From NCBI RefSeq assembly GCF_013375535.1, contig NZ_JABXJG010000001.1:2108001-2172000 (forward strand): 64,000 bases of DNA, written 5' to 3'. Within the stretch, counting starts at the first letter, position 1. Each line of letters opens with the position of its first letter. Positions 36,189 to 44,024 of the stretch are shown one piece after another. The notes beneath the pieces are model-generated. The model worked only from the letters and a program-made list of their open reading frames with translations, was not told the DNA's origin and made no database searches. The position numbers and the translations under genes were made by a program. Origin of the DNA: Sphingobium sp. 15-1 (lineage in GTDB: Bacteria; Pseudomonadota; Alphaproteobacteria; Sphingomonadales; Sphingomonadaceae).

Positions 36189-37328
36189 TCACGGCATTTT
36201 CTTGCCTTCGGCGTCGAAGCGCAGATCGTCCGGCACGGTGATGAAGGGGCGGTCCATCTCGCCCGCCATGCGGTTTTCGACCCGGAAGACGAAGGCCAGG
36301 ACAGTGGCGACGGCCATGTAGAGGCCTTCATTCACGATCTGCCCGGCCCGCGAGGTGAAGTAGATGGCGCGGGCCAGTTCCGGATATTGCAGCACCGTCA
36401 CGCCATTCTGGTCGGCCAGCTCGCGGATCGCCGCAGCGATGGCGTCGCATCCCCGCGCCACCACGATCGGCGCGGCGTCCTGCCCCGGCTTGTAGCGCAG
36501 CGCGACGGCGAAATGGGTCGGGTTGGTGATGATGACGCTCGCCTCGGCCACCGCCTTGCGGGTCGAACCGCTCAGCACCTCATATTGCTTGCGGCGGATA
36601 TGACCCTTGAGTTCGGGCGAGCCTTCGCTTTCCTTATGCTCGTCCTTGATCTCCTGCTTGCTCATCGACAGGCGTTTCGAACGCTGCATGAGCTGCGCGG
36701 GCACGTCGATGCCAGCGATCAGGAACAGGCCGCCCGCCATCACCAGGCAGGTCATGATGAACATATTGCCCAGGTCCGCCATGGCGGGGGCGAGGCCCGA
36801 CTTGCCGAGGCCGACAATCTCCGTCAGCCGGTCCCAGATCATCCAGACGCCGATCGCGCCAAGCAGCGAAACCTTGGCGATGGATTTCACCAGTTCGATC
36901 AGGCCCTGAAGCCCGAACATGCGCTTGAGGCCAGCGGCCGGGTTGAGCTTCGACGCCTTGGGTGCAAAGGCCCCCGGCCGGAAGCCCAGCGAGCCGAGCA
37001 GCGCCGGCCCGGCGATGGCGGCGAGCAGCGTCGCCAGCATGATCCCCGCCACCGGCAGGGCGATGCCGGACAGCAACGCGAACCCCCGGTCGGCTGGCGC
37101 GAAATTGACGATGTCCTCCCGCCGGAAGCGCAGCGCCTCGATCAGCATGTCGGACAGGGATTTGACGACGGAGGGGCCGGTCACGGCGATCCAGCCAATG
37201 CCCGCCATCACCACCAAGGCGGTGGCGAGGTCGCGGGACTGGAGGATGTCGCCATTCTTCGCGGCGTCCTTCAGCTTCTTGGCTGTCGGCTTTTCGGTCT
37301 TTTCGCCGCCGCCATTGCTCTCCGCCAT
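36189..37328 (-). CDS. flhB: Flagellar export switch protein FlhB
   Basis: An inner-membrane component of the flagellar type III export gate (379 residues) that switches substrate class after autocleavage. The cleavage site NPTH is visible in IITNPTHFAVALRYK. Four membrane helices precede the cytoplasmic domain. It opens with the polar EKTEKPTAKKLKDA typical of the family. It is last in the large fli operon, 3 bases after fliR. Confidence 0.95.
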   Translation of the reverse strand: MAESNGGGEKTEKPTAKKLKDAAKNGDILQSRDLATALVVMAGIGWIAVTGPSVVKSLSDMLIEALRFRREDIVNFAPADRGFALLSGIALPVAGIMLATLLAAIAGPALLGSLGFRPGAFAPKASKLNPAAGLKRMFGLQGLIELVKSIAKVSLLGAIGVWMIWDRLTEIVGLGKSGLAPAMADLGNMFIMTCLVMAGGLFLIAGIDVPAQLMQRSKRLSMSKQEIKDEHKESEGSPELKGHIRRKQYEVLSGSTRKAVAEASVIITNPTHFAVALRYKPGQDAAPIVVARGCDAIAAAIRELADQNGVTVLQYPELARAIYFTSRAGQIVNEGLYMAVATVLAFVFRVENRMAGEMDRPFITVPDDLRFDAEGKKMP

Positions 37329-37331
37329 GGG

Positions 37332-38114
37332 TCAGCGCCCTTCCGCAATATATTGGGCCTGGTCCAGCCCCGCCTTGAGCGCGGCGGTGATCCCCTCCCC
37401 CATGATCGGCGCGGTGACGGCCAGCAGGATCAGGCCCGCCATCAGCGCCACCGGCATGCCGACGGAGAAGAGGTTGAGCGCGGGCGCGGTGCGCGCCAGC
37501 ATGCCCATGACGATCTGCACCAGCACCAGCGCGAAACCGACCGGCAAGGCGATGGTCACGCCCGCGCCCAACAGCGCTCCGCCGAACTCGATCAGATGCC
37601 AGATGGCGTCGTTGCTGAGCATCGCGCCATTGGGCGGCAGCGCCTGATAGCTTTGCACCACAAAGCTGACGAGCATCAGATGCCCGTCCATGGCGAGCAA
37701 CAGGAAGGTCGAGAGGATCGAGAGGAACTGCCCCACCGCCTGCGTCGCCTGTCCCGAGGACGGATCGACCATGGCGGCGAAATTGAGACCCATAGTGTTG
37801 CCGATGGCTTCGCCCGCGACGAGCGCGGCGGCATAGCCGATCTGCACCGCAAAGCCGATGGCGAGCCCGGCCAGCACCTCGCCCGCCACGAGCATCACGC
37901 CCTGAAAGCTGGCGACGCCGTCGGCGGGCAGCACGATATGCACGCTGTTGAGCGCCGCCATGCCCAGCGCCAGCGAGAGGATCAGGCGCAATTGCAGCGG
38001 CACGGCAGGCGCGCCGAAGACCGGGGCAGCGATAAAGGCCGCGCCGGGACGGATCATGGCGATCAGCCAGATCCAGAGCTGGACTTCCACATTGGCGAAG
38101 CCCGGCGCGATCAT
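37332..38114 (-). CDS. fliR: Flagellar export gate protein FliR
   Basis: A 260-residue inner-membrane protein of the export gate, with about six membrane segments. It begins with the typical IAMIRPGAAFIAAPVFG, and GLNFAAMVDPSSGQATQAVG matches the conserved FliR loop. Its start overlaps the fliQ stop by four bases and flhB follows at once, so translation of Q-R-B is coupled. Confidence 0.94.
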   Translation of the reverse strand: MIAPGFANVEVQLWIWLIAMIRPGAAFIAAPVFGAPAVPLQLRLILSLALGMAALNSVHIVLPADGVASFQGVMLVAGEVLAGLAIGFAVQIGYAAALVAGEAIGNTMGLNFAAMVDPSSGQATQAVGQFLSILSTFLLLAMDGHLMLVSFVVQSYQALPPNGAMLSNDAIWHLIEFGGALLGAGVTIALPVGFALVLVQIVMGMLARTAPALNLFSVGMPVALMAGLILLAVTAPIMGEGITAALKAGLDQAQYIAEGR

Positions 38115-38383
38115 TGGAGCAGGTCCGGAATGCGCTCGAAAATCTCACGCGTGAAATCAGCGATCAGCACCATGATGGAGCCGCCGAACAGCACCAGCAT
38201 CGCGCCGACGACGATAATCTTGGGAATGAAGGCCAGCGTCTGTTCGTTGATGGAGGTCGCCGCCTGGATCATGCCGATCAGCACGCCCGCTACCAGCGCC
38301 GGAATCAGGATCGGCGCTGCCGCCAGCGCCGTGATCCACAGCGCCTGCTGCGCCAGCCCCATGAAGAAATCGGCGTTTTCCAT
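38111..38383 (-). CDS. fliQ: Flagellar export gate protein FliQ
   Basis: A 90-residue two-helix membrane protein of the export gate core (FliPQR). It has the pattern PILIPALVAGVLIGMIQAATSINEQTLAFIPK that defines FliQ, here split by hydrophobic segments near residues 17-42 and 53-72. It is separated from fliP by a 143-base gap filled with a family C repeat, unlike most junctions in this operon. Confidence 0.94.
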   Translation of the reverse strand: MENADFFMGLAQQALWITALAAAPILIPALVAGVLIGMIQAATSINEQTLAFIPKIIVVGAMLVLFGGSIMVLIADFTREIFERIPDLLQ

Positions 38384-38401
38384 GGCCTAGATCGCCCTCG
38401 A

Positions 38402-38506
38402 TCCGTTCGGGCTGATACCCCAATCCGTTCGGGCTGAGCCTGTCGAAGCCCCGTATTTTTCCTTCGAAGAAAAGGACAGCCCTTCGACAAGCTCAGGGCG
38501 AACGGG
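38402..38506. repeat. Palindromic intergenic repeat, family C (copy 2), inside the fli operon
   Basis: CCGTTCGGGCTGAGCCTGTC faces GACAAGCTCAGGGCGAACGG. The left end CCGTTCGGGCTGA is duplicated once more 23 bases upstream at 38402. It lies between fliP and fliQ. Confidence 0.88.
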
Positions 38507-38526
38507 GGGTGAGGAATGCAAACCCA

Positions 38527-39300
38527 TCATGTCGCGAACGATCCGGCCAGCGATCCCATCGTCAACGCCCAGCCGTCGACCAGCACGAACAGCAGCAGCT
38601 TGAACGGCATGGAGATGATGGTGGGAGACAGCATCATCATGCCCAGCGCCATCAATGTAGAGGCGACCACAAGGTCGATGATGAGGAAGGGCAGGAAGAT
38701 CATGAAGCCGATCTGGAACGCGGTCTTCAGTTCCGACGTCACGAAGGCGGGCAGCAGGATCGAGAAGGGAATGTCGGCGGGCGTGCGGAAAGCGGGCGCC
38801 TCGGCCAGATTCTGGAACAGCTTGAGGTCGGTTTCGCGGGTCTGCTTGGTCATGAAGCCGTGCAACACCTTGGCGGAGCGGCCGACCGCTTCCTCGATGG
38901 GTATCTGCCCCTTGCCATAGGGGTCGAAGGCCTGGGCGTTGATCTGGTCGATGGCGGGCCGCATCACGAACAGCGAAAGGAACAGCGACAGGCCGACCAG
39001 CACCTGATTGGGCGGCGTCTGCTGCAATCCCAGCGCCTGGCGCAGCAGCGACAGGACGATGATGATGCGGGTGAAGCTGGTCATCATGAGGATCAGCGAC
39101 GGCAGCACCGTCAGCAAGCTCATGAGGATCAGGATTTGCAGCGACAGCGACAGCGAGCGCCCGTCGCCGCTGATCTGGCCCATGGCGCGGGTCAAGGCGC
39201 CGCCATTGTTGACGGGAGCGGCGGGAGCGGCCTGGGCGAAGGCGGGGATGGTGAGAAACAAGGCTGCCAGCAGCAGCCCAGTCAACACCAATCTCGTCAT
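38527..39300 (-). CDS. fliP: Flagellar export gate protein FliP
   Basis: A core export-gate membrane protein, 257 residues from the ATG at 39300. A cleavable signal peptide ([21 protein letters not shown]) is followed by the family motif [28 protein letters not shown] (in two parts), [13 protein letters not shown] and the C-terminal helices. The start codon lies inside a family E palindrome. A GTG at 39411, overlapping the end of fliO by 14 bases, would add 37 residues read from that repeat. The signal peptide favours 39300, but no ribosome site is seen there. Confidence 0.9.
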   Translation of the reverse strand: MTRLVLTGLLLAALFLTIPAFAQAAPAAPVNNGGALTRAMGQISGDGRSLSLSLQILILMSLLTVLPSLILMMTSFTRIIIVLSLLRQALGLQQTPPNQVLVGLSLFLSLFVMRPAIDQINAQAFDPYGKGQIPIEEAVGRSAKVLHGFMTKQTRETDLKLFQNLAEAPAFRTPADIPFSILLPAFVTSELKTAFQIGFMIFLPFLIIDLVVASTLMALGMMMLSPTIISMPFKLLLFVLVDGWALTMGSLAGSFAT

Positions 39301-39385
39301 CCCCGCGCAGGCGGGGATCCATCTCCCAACAGTAGCCTCTGGATGCGAAGTGGGGAGATGGATTCCCGCCTGCGCGGGAATGACG
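39295..39385. repeat. Palindromic intergenic repeat, family E, inside the fli operon
   Basis: CGTCATCCCCGCGCAGGCGG faces CCGCCTGCGCGGGAATGACG, with GGATCCATCTCCC and GGGAGATGGATTCC inside. Translated, it gives the familiar repeat-type peptides VIPAQAGI and WIPACAGMT. It lies between fliO and fliP and its last bases provide ATGACG, the apparent fliP start. Confidence 0.9.
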
Positions 39386-39397
39386 GTAGTAAAAACG

Positions 39398-39664
39398 TCA
39401 GCGCCCGGCACGATAGCTATCGCCTTCCGCGATCTTCTCTATCCGTCCGCGCGTCACGGAGAGGAGGATCTTCTTCCCCTCGAACTCCACCACGGCGAGC
39501 TTGCCGAAAGTCCCCATCGGCAGCGCTTCGAGCAGTTTCAGGGACCGGTCGTTCTGCCCGACCATCATGCCGGGTTGATATTTGCGCCACAGCCACAGCG
39601 CGCCAAAGGCCATTCCGCCCACCAGCGGCAACAATATCAGCAGCTTGACGAAGTACCAGATCAT
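39398..39664 (-). CDS. fliO: Flagellar biosynthesis protein FliO
   Basis: A short FliO of 88 residues: one membrane segment (about 5-26) followed by a cytoplasmic domain with [21 protein letters not shown], the recognisable FliO stretch. It assists assembly of the FliP ring. It sits between fliN and fliP. The length is at the low end for FliO, as is common in alphaproteobacteria. Confidence 0.82.
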   Translation of the reverse strand: MIWYFVKLLILLPLVGGMAFGALWLWRKYQPGMMVGQNDRSLKLLEALPMGTFGKLAVVEFEGKKILLSVTRGRIEKIAEGDSYRAGR

Positions 39665-39741
39665 GGACAGGCTTTCGCGACTATGGTTAATCCGTCAAGC
39701 GGTCTGCCGATAATGGCGCGCAAGGCAAGCGGTAAATCGCG

Positions 39742-40080
39742 TCAGCCGCGCCGTTCGACGCCGGCCAGACGGGTTTCGGTCGCCGCGATCTCCACGATGC
39801 GGATGCCGTAACGGCCGTTCACCGTCACCACCTCGCCCTTGGCGATCAGCGCGCCGTTGACCATGATGTCCAGCAGGTCGTCGGCCTGGCGGTCCAGCTC
39901 CACCACGCTGCCTTCGGCCAGGTCCATGACCTCGGCCAGACGCAGGGATGTCGACCCGACCTCCACCGACATGCGCACGGGAATGTCCGCCAGCAAGCGG
40001 AACTGGCGGTTGTTCACCATGCGGGAAATGCTGTCCTCGCCCATATTGTCGAGGCGCGGCGCGTCGCTCATGTCGCTCAT
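39742..40080 (-). CDS. fliN: Flagellar motor switch protein FliN
   Basis: A switch-complex C-ring protein, 112 residues, with one SpoA domain: LLADIPVRMSVEVGSTSLRLAEVM, LAEGSVVELDRQADDLLDIMVNG and AKGEVVTVNGRYGIRI. These match FliN closely. The start overlaps the fliM stop by four bases. Confidence 0.93.
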   Translation of the reverse strand: MSDMSDAPRLDNMGEDSISRMVNNRQFRLLADIPVRMSVEVGSTSLRLAEVMDLAEGSVVELDRQADDLLDIMVNGALIAKGEVVTVNGRYGIRIVEIAATETRLAGVERRG

Positions 40081-40976
40081 TGTTCTTGTCCCCAGGAAGG
40101 TTGATTGCCGGAAAGCTTTTCGATCTGGAAGGCGGCGCGGCCATCCTGTTCACCGATCGAGCCATGGGCGACGATGCGGTCGCCCACGATCAGCGGCAGG
40201 CTGCGGTTGATGGTCACGGGAATGATGTCCCCGGCCTTGAGCTGCATCAGCTCGGCCAGCGAGAGATGGGGGCGCGCCAGCACGGTGCGGGCGGGCAGGC
40301 GGATGTCGCGCATGCGGGCGGCGATGCGGGCCTGCCAGACCGGATCGGCGCGCTCGTCGTCGACCGGGACGCGAGCGCCCATCAGCGGCTCGACGGCGCG
40401 CAGCGCGCCCAGCGGGAACAGCAAGTCGATCGGCCATTCGGCGTCCCGGCTGATGCTGAGCAGGAAGCGTTGCAGCACCATCTGTTCGCCGGGCTGCGCG
40501 GCGGCGGCAAAGCCGATGCCGGTTTCCCGGACGATCAGGCCCGCGTCGATCGCCAGCATGTCGCTCCAGCATTCGACCAGCCGGGCGATGAACGCATCGG
40601 AAATGCGGGCGATCAGCCGGTCTTCGGTCGGCGTGAATTCGCCGCGCGGCGGCAAGGCGCGGTTGCCGATGCCGCCATAGAAACAGTCGACCAGGGTCGA
40701 GATCATCGCCGCGTCCAGCCGCAGCAGCACCTGCCCCTTCAGCGGCGCCAGGCGATAGACGCCGATGCTGGAGGAGGCGGGGACGTCCAGGGCCCAGGCG
40801 CCGAATTCGATCGCCCGCGCATCCTGCGCGGCGACATGCGGGCGAACCCCGGCAATCGGCTCCATCACGGCGCGCAAACGCCGGCCGAGCTTTTCGCCCA
40901 GCCGGTCCAGCCATGACAGCATCAGCGGCGCCTGCGATTCCCCCCGCCCGAAGGCATAGGCTTGAACGTCGGTCAT
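40077..40976 (-). CDS. fliM: Flagellar motor switch protein FliM, without CheY-binding N-terminus
   Basis: A C-ring protein of 299 residues. The middle domain (about 35-220) and C-terminal SpoA domain (LAELMQLKAGDIIPVTI near 243) fit FliM. The N-terminus reads MTDVQAYAFGRGESQAPLML and lacks the usual LSQxEIDALL peptide that binds phosphorylated CheY. Two alternative starts do not restore it. It is therefore about 30 residues shorter than typical FliM. It lies between fliL and fliN. Confidence 0.88.
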   Translation of the reverse strand: MTDVQAYAFGRGESQAPLMLSWLDRLGEKLGRRLRAVMEPIAGVRPHVAAQDARAIEFGAWALDVPASSSIGVYRLAPLKGQVLLRLDAAMISTLVDCFYGGIGNRALPPRGEFTPTEDRLIARISDAFIARLVECWSDMLAIDAGLIVRETGIGFAAAAQPGEQMVLQRFLLSISRDAEWPIDLLFPLGALRAVEPLMGARVPVDDERADPVWQARIAARMRDIRLPARTVLARPHLSLAELMQLKAGDIIPVTINRSLPLIVGDRIVAHGSIGEQDGRAAFQIEKLSGNQPSWGQEQ

Positions 40977-41027
40977 TTCAGTCCCCAGCCGTCCCAAGCG
41001 GGGGACTTCCCGCGCGTTCAGGCAACC

Positions 41028-41690
41028 CTATTGAATAACGAAATTGGTAAAATAAACGTTATCGACGCCGCCATAGCCCGTCTTCTGCTTCAAAATGTCG
41101 TTAATAATGGCCTTGATCTTGCTCTGGAGCGCCCTTTTTCCCTCCGGCGTGGAGAGCGCCTCCACCGGCTGTTCGGCCAGCATCATCAGAACCTGGCTGC
41201 GAATCGCCATTTCATGGGCCTTGATCGCCTCCACCACGCGGATGTCGTAATAGGTCGAAATGGCGATGGAAATCTGCGCGAACGCGTCCGTGTCGGACAT
41301 GTTTGATGTGAAGGGCGTCTGCAACTGGAAATAGGTCGCCTGATAGGCCGTCGGATTGGACGGGGTCGGCAGGTCGATGCCCTTGGCGGGCACATGGACG
41401 CCGGTCGCGACATGACCGCCGCCGCCGCCCTCATGGCCGCCGCCTTCACCACCGCCGCCCCCGCCGGCATAGCCATGCGCCTTGGCGACGTCCTCCGCGC
41501 TTTCGCCCGCCAGGACGAGCACCGGCTTGTTGGGATCTTCCTTCGGCCCTTCTTCCTTCGGGCTGAAGAAACCGGCGGCATAGAGACCGCCGGCCGCACC
41601 CGCGCCGCCCACCACCATGGCGATGACGATGAGCAGGATCATCTTCATGCCCCCGCCCTTCTTCTTTTTCGGCTTCGCATCGTCACTCAT
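41028..41690 (-). CDS. fliL: Flagellar basal body-associated protein FliL
   Basis: A single-pass membrane protein of 220 residues that supports the stator. The cytoplasmic start is lysine-rich (DDAKPKKKKGGGMK), followed by a membrane helix (about 16-40) and a periplasmic domain ending in the family pattern GVDNVYFTNFVIQ. Between them is a glycine/histidine-rich stretch (about residues 76-98, for example GGGEGGGHEGGGGGH) not usual in FliL. It lies between fliK and fliM. Confidence 0.9.
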   Translation of the reverse strand: MSDDAKPKKKKGGGMKMILLIVIAMVVGGAGAAGGLYAAGFFSPKEEGPKEDPNKPVLVLAGESAEDVAKAHGYAGGGGGGEGGGHEGGGGGHVATGVHVPAKGIDLPTPSNPTAYQATYFQLQTPFTSNMSDTDAFAQISIAISTYYDIRVVEAIKAHEMAIRSQVLMMLAEQPVEALSTPEGKRALQSKIKAIINDILKQKTGYGGVDNVYFTNFVIQ

Positions 41691-41716
41691 GGAAAATCCC
41701 CCGTAAATCCCGCATC

Positions 41717-43606
41717 TCAGGCATAACGCGCACGCACGGCGTCATTGCCCGCCCGGCGCGTCTCGTCATGGTTAAGAACGGCGGGATCGGCGGAATTTTT
41801 AGAGGCGAATGCGTTATTTTCCCGGGGTTGCCAGCGGCCCTGCCCCTGCGCCTGTCCTTGGGACTGCGCCATGTTCTGGCCGTTATTCGCCCAGCCATTG
41901 GCGGTCTGGGAGGATTGCTGCTGGGAATTTTGCTGGCTCGTACTGTCCGTCCGCGCCGCTTCAACGACATGCGGCGCCCGCTCGATCCTGACCTCCGATA
42001 TACGCACGGCCGACAGGCTGGCGTCGAGGCGCAGCCGGTCGCTGTCCTGGCGCAGCGCCATCTCCGCAGCCTCGCTGGCGACGGTCAGACTGACCGCGGC
42101 GCCATCGGCGCCCTGGCGGATGTCGACCTGCACCGGACCGAGCTGGTCGGCGTTAATCTGGAAACGGCCCTGCGCCCCATTGGCGGAAAGACCAGCAAGA
42201 TCGCGGGCGAGACCGTTGATCCACTGCCCCGAAACGCCCATGTCGACGACCTGCGCGCCAAGGCTGGCGGACAGGTCCACCACCGGCGACGCTGCGACGG
42301 TCGGCTGGACCGAGGGAACGGCGGCAGGCTGGGCAAACGGTGTTTGGGTCGCGACGTCGGTCGGGACCGGCTGCGCTGTGCTGGCTGGCGCAACCTCAAC
42401 GGGAGTGCCTGCGCGGCCAGTCTTGGCGCGTGCCGCGACCGCTTCCCCGGCCCGAACCGGCGTGCCGGGCTGGCGGGCAGCGACCTGATCGCGCACCAGT
42501 TGAAGCAAGGCAAGGGCTTCGGATTTCAGGACTTCGGATTTTACCGGGCGGCTCTCGGCCGCGGGCGCTGCCGGGACGGGCAAGTCGACCGGAACGGGCG
42601 CGTTGTCGGGAGCCGATGTCGCGACAGTCGATTTCGGGCGGTCGACAGACGCCGATGGGACCGGAGCGGCATTGGCGGACTGCGCATGGCCATCCATCGT
42701 GGGGAACTTTTCGGCCGTCGCCTGAGCGGGAATGGACTGCTGGGCGGCTTGGGGCTGCATCTGCCCCTCTGCCGGCAGATTCTTGCCGCCATCCGGCTTC
42801 ACCGCTGCCGTCTCCGACGGAGGCGCGGCTATGACAGCAGGCGCAGATGTCGGCAGCGGCTGCGTCAGAGCGCTTTGCGGCACCGGCGTCTGCACGGCGG
42901 CGACAACGGACAATGGAAGCGACGCGGCTTCAGCCTGTTCTTTCGGTTCGTCCTTGTCGCCCCGATCGGCCTTCACCGGCTCATCCGGCCGTTCCGTTGC
43001 AGGCGCTTCAGGCAAAGCCTCGGCCATTTCCAGCTTCGCTTCCTTGGCAGGACGGGCCGCCTTGGGCTGCGCATGAGGCTTCGTGACGGATAGTTGCGGC
43101 GCGTCGACTTCGCTATCCTCGACAGCCACGGGCAATGGCGCGGACGTTTCCGCCGCGACCTCTTCGGCAGGCTCGCCATCCGCAACAGGAGCAGGAATCC
43201 CATCGCTAGTCTCGACGGACGCTTCGATTTTCCCGGCAAGACCGGGCGGAAGCGACAGCGTCTCCTTGCGATGGCTCTGCACGGCCTTCAGGGCGTTCGC
43301 CAAGCCGAAGGGCAAGGGAGCGGCGGTTTCGACCTCCCCCTTTTCAGCCTCGGTGCTATCGGCCTTGGCGGGCGCAATGCCCTCGCCTTCCATCTCCAAG
43401 CCTTCGACTGCAATGGCATCGGCCATGACAGCCGGGGCCGCCGCCTGCTTGCCCTCGGGCGTGGCGTCCATCGTGCCGTCCAGCAGCTTGGCGAAATCCG
43501 CCGCGCCCTCTGCCGGCACAGCGCCCGTGCCGGCAACGGGCACCTGCGCCGAGGCCGACGAAAAGAGCAAAGCCTTGAGGCTGGTCAACATGTTCACGTC
43601 AGACAT
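41717..43606 (-). CDS. fliK: Flagellar hook-length control protein FliK
   Basis: The secreted molecular ruler for the hook, 629 residues. The first 400 residues are Ala/Pro/Val-rich and disordered, as expected. The conserved C-terminal domain is near residues 460-555, with NADQLGPVQVDIRQ and RLRLDASLSAVRISEVRIE. It overlaps the fliJ stop by eight bases and is followed by fliL. Confidence 0.9.
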   Translation of the reverse strand: MSDVNMLTSLKALLFSSASAQVPVAGTGAVPAEGAADFAKLLDGTMDATPEGKQAAAPAVMADAIAVEGLEMEGEGIAPAKADSTEAEKGEVETAAPLPFGLANALKAVQSHRKETLSLPPGLAGKIEASVETSDGIPAPVADGEPAEEVAAETSAPLPVAVEDSEVDAPQLSVTKPHAQPKAARPAKEAKLEMAEALPEAPATERPDEPVKADRGDKDEPKEQAEAASLPLSVVAAVQTPVPQSALTQPLPTSAPAVIAAPPSETAAVKPDGGKNLPAEGQMQPQAAQQSIPAQATAEKFPTMDGHAQSANAAPVPSASVDRPKSTVATSAPDNAPVPVDLPVPAAPAAESRPVKSEVLKSEALALLQLVRDQVAARQPGTPVRAGEAVAARAKTGRAGTPVEVAPASTAQPVPTDVATQTPFAQPAAVPSVQPTVAASPVVDLSASLGAQVVDMGVSGQWINGLARDLAGLSANGAQGRFQINADQLGPVQVDIRQGADGAAVSLTVASEAAEMALRQDSDRLRLDASLSAVRISEVRIERAPHVVEAARTDSTSQQNSQQQSSQTANGWANNGQNMAQSQGQAQGQGRWQPRENNAFASKNSADPAVLNHDETRRAGNDAVRARYA

Positions 43607-44024
43607 CTCCTGTCCTCTGCATCCGGCGATAGCGCGGCAGGGCCGCGAGTTTATTCTCCCGCCATTCCTCCAGGTCCGCGCGGGCGCGATCCTTGAGCTT
43701 CACGGCGATTTCGCGATCCCGATTGGCCGCGAGGCTAAGGCCTTCCTTGACCTCCACCTTGCGGCGCGCATCGTAGAGCGCACCGTCCAACTGACGCCCC
43801 GCCTGTTCCAGACGGCCCGCCAGTTCCTGCATCGCTGCAAAATTCGCGCCAGTTGCGATGCCCTGCCCGGTAAAAAGATCATCGCGCACCGTCCGCAGGC
43901 GATCGACATTGCGGGCGATGCCTTCCGCCTCGTCGCGCGCGCGCGCGGTTTCGGCCACGGCCATGGCATGCTGCACATGGCGGACGCGCAGCACGCGCTG
44001 GCGGCGGGCGACTTCTCCCTTCAC
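43599..44024 (-). CDS. fliJ: Flagellar export chaperone FliJ
   Basis: A 141-residue coiled-coil protein that escorts export chaperones to the ATPase complex. The charged helical sequence and its place between fliI and fliK identify it; the sequence itself is poorly conserved. Its start overlaps the end of fliI by four bases. Confidence 0.85.
   Translation of the reverse strand: MKGEVARRQRVLRVRHVQHAMAVAETARARDEAEGIARNVDRLRTVRDDLFTGQGIATGANFAAMQELAGRLEQAGRQLDGALYDARRKVEVKEGLSLAANRDREIAVKLKDRARADLEEWRENKLAALPRYRRMQRTGDV

Noticed and set aside
36162-38390. 742-codon plus-strand frame opposite flhB, fliR and fliQ
   Set aside because: Shadow of three export-gate genes; His/Gln-rich and without motifs.
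39295-39385. CRISPR-like or insertion-sequence origin for the palindromes
   Set aside because: No regular spacer array, no transposase ORF and no clear target duplication. They behave as short intergenic palindromes.
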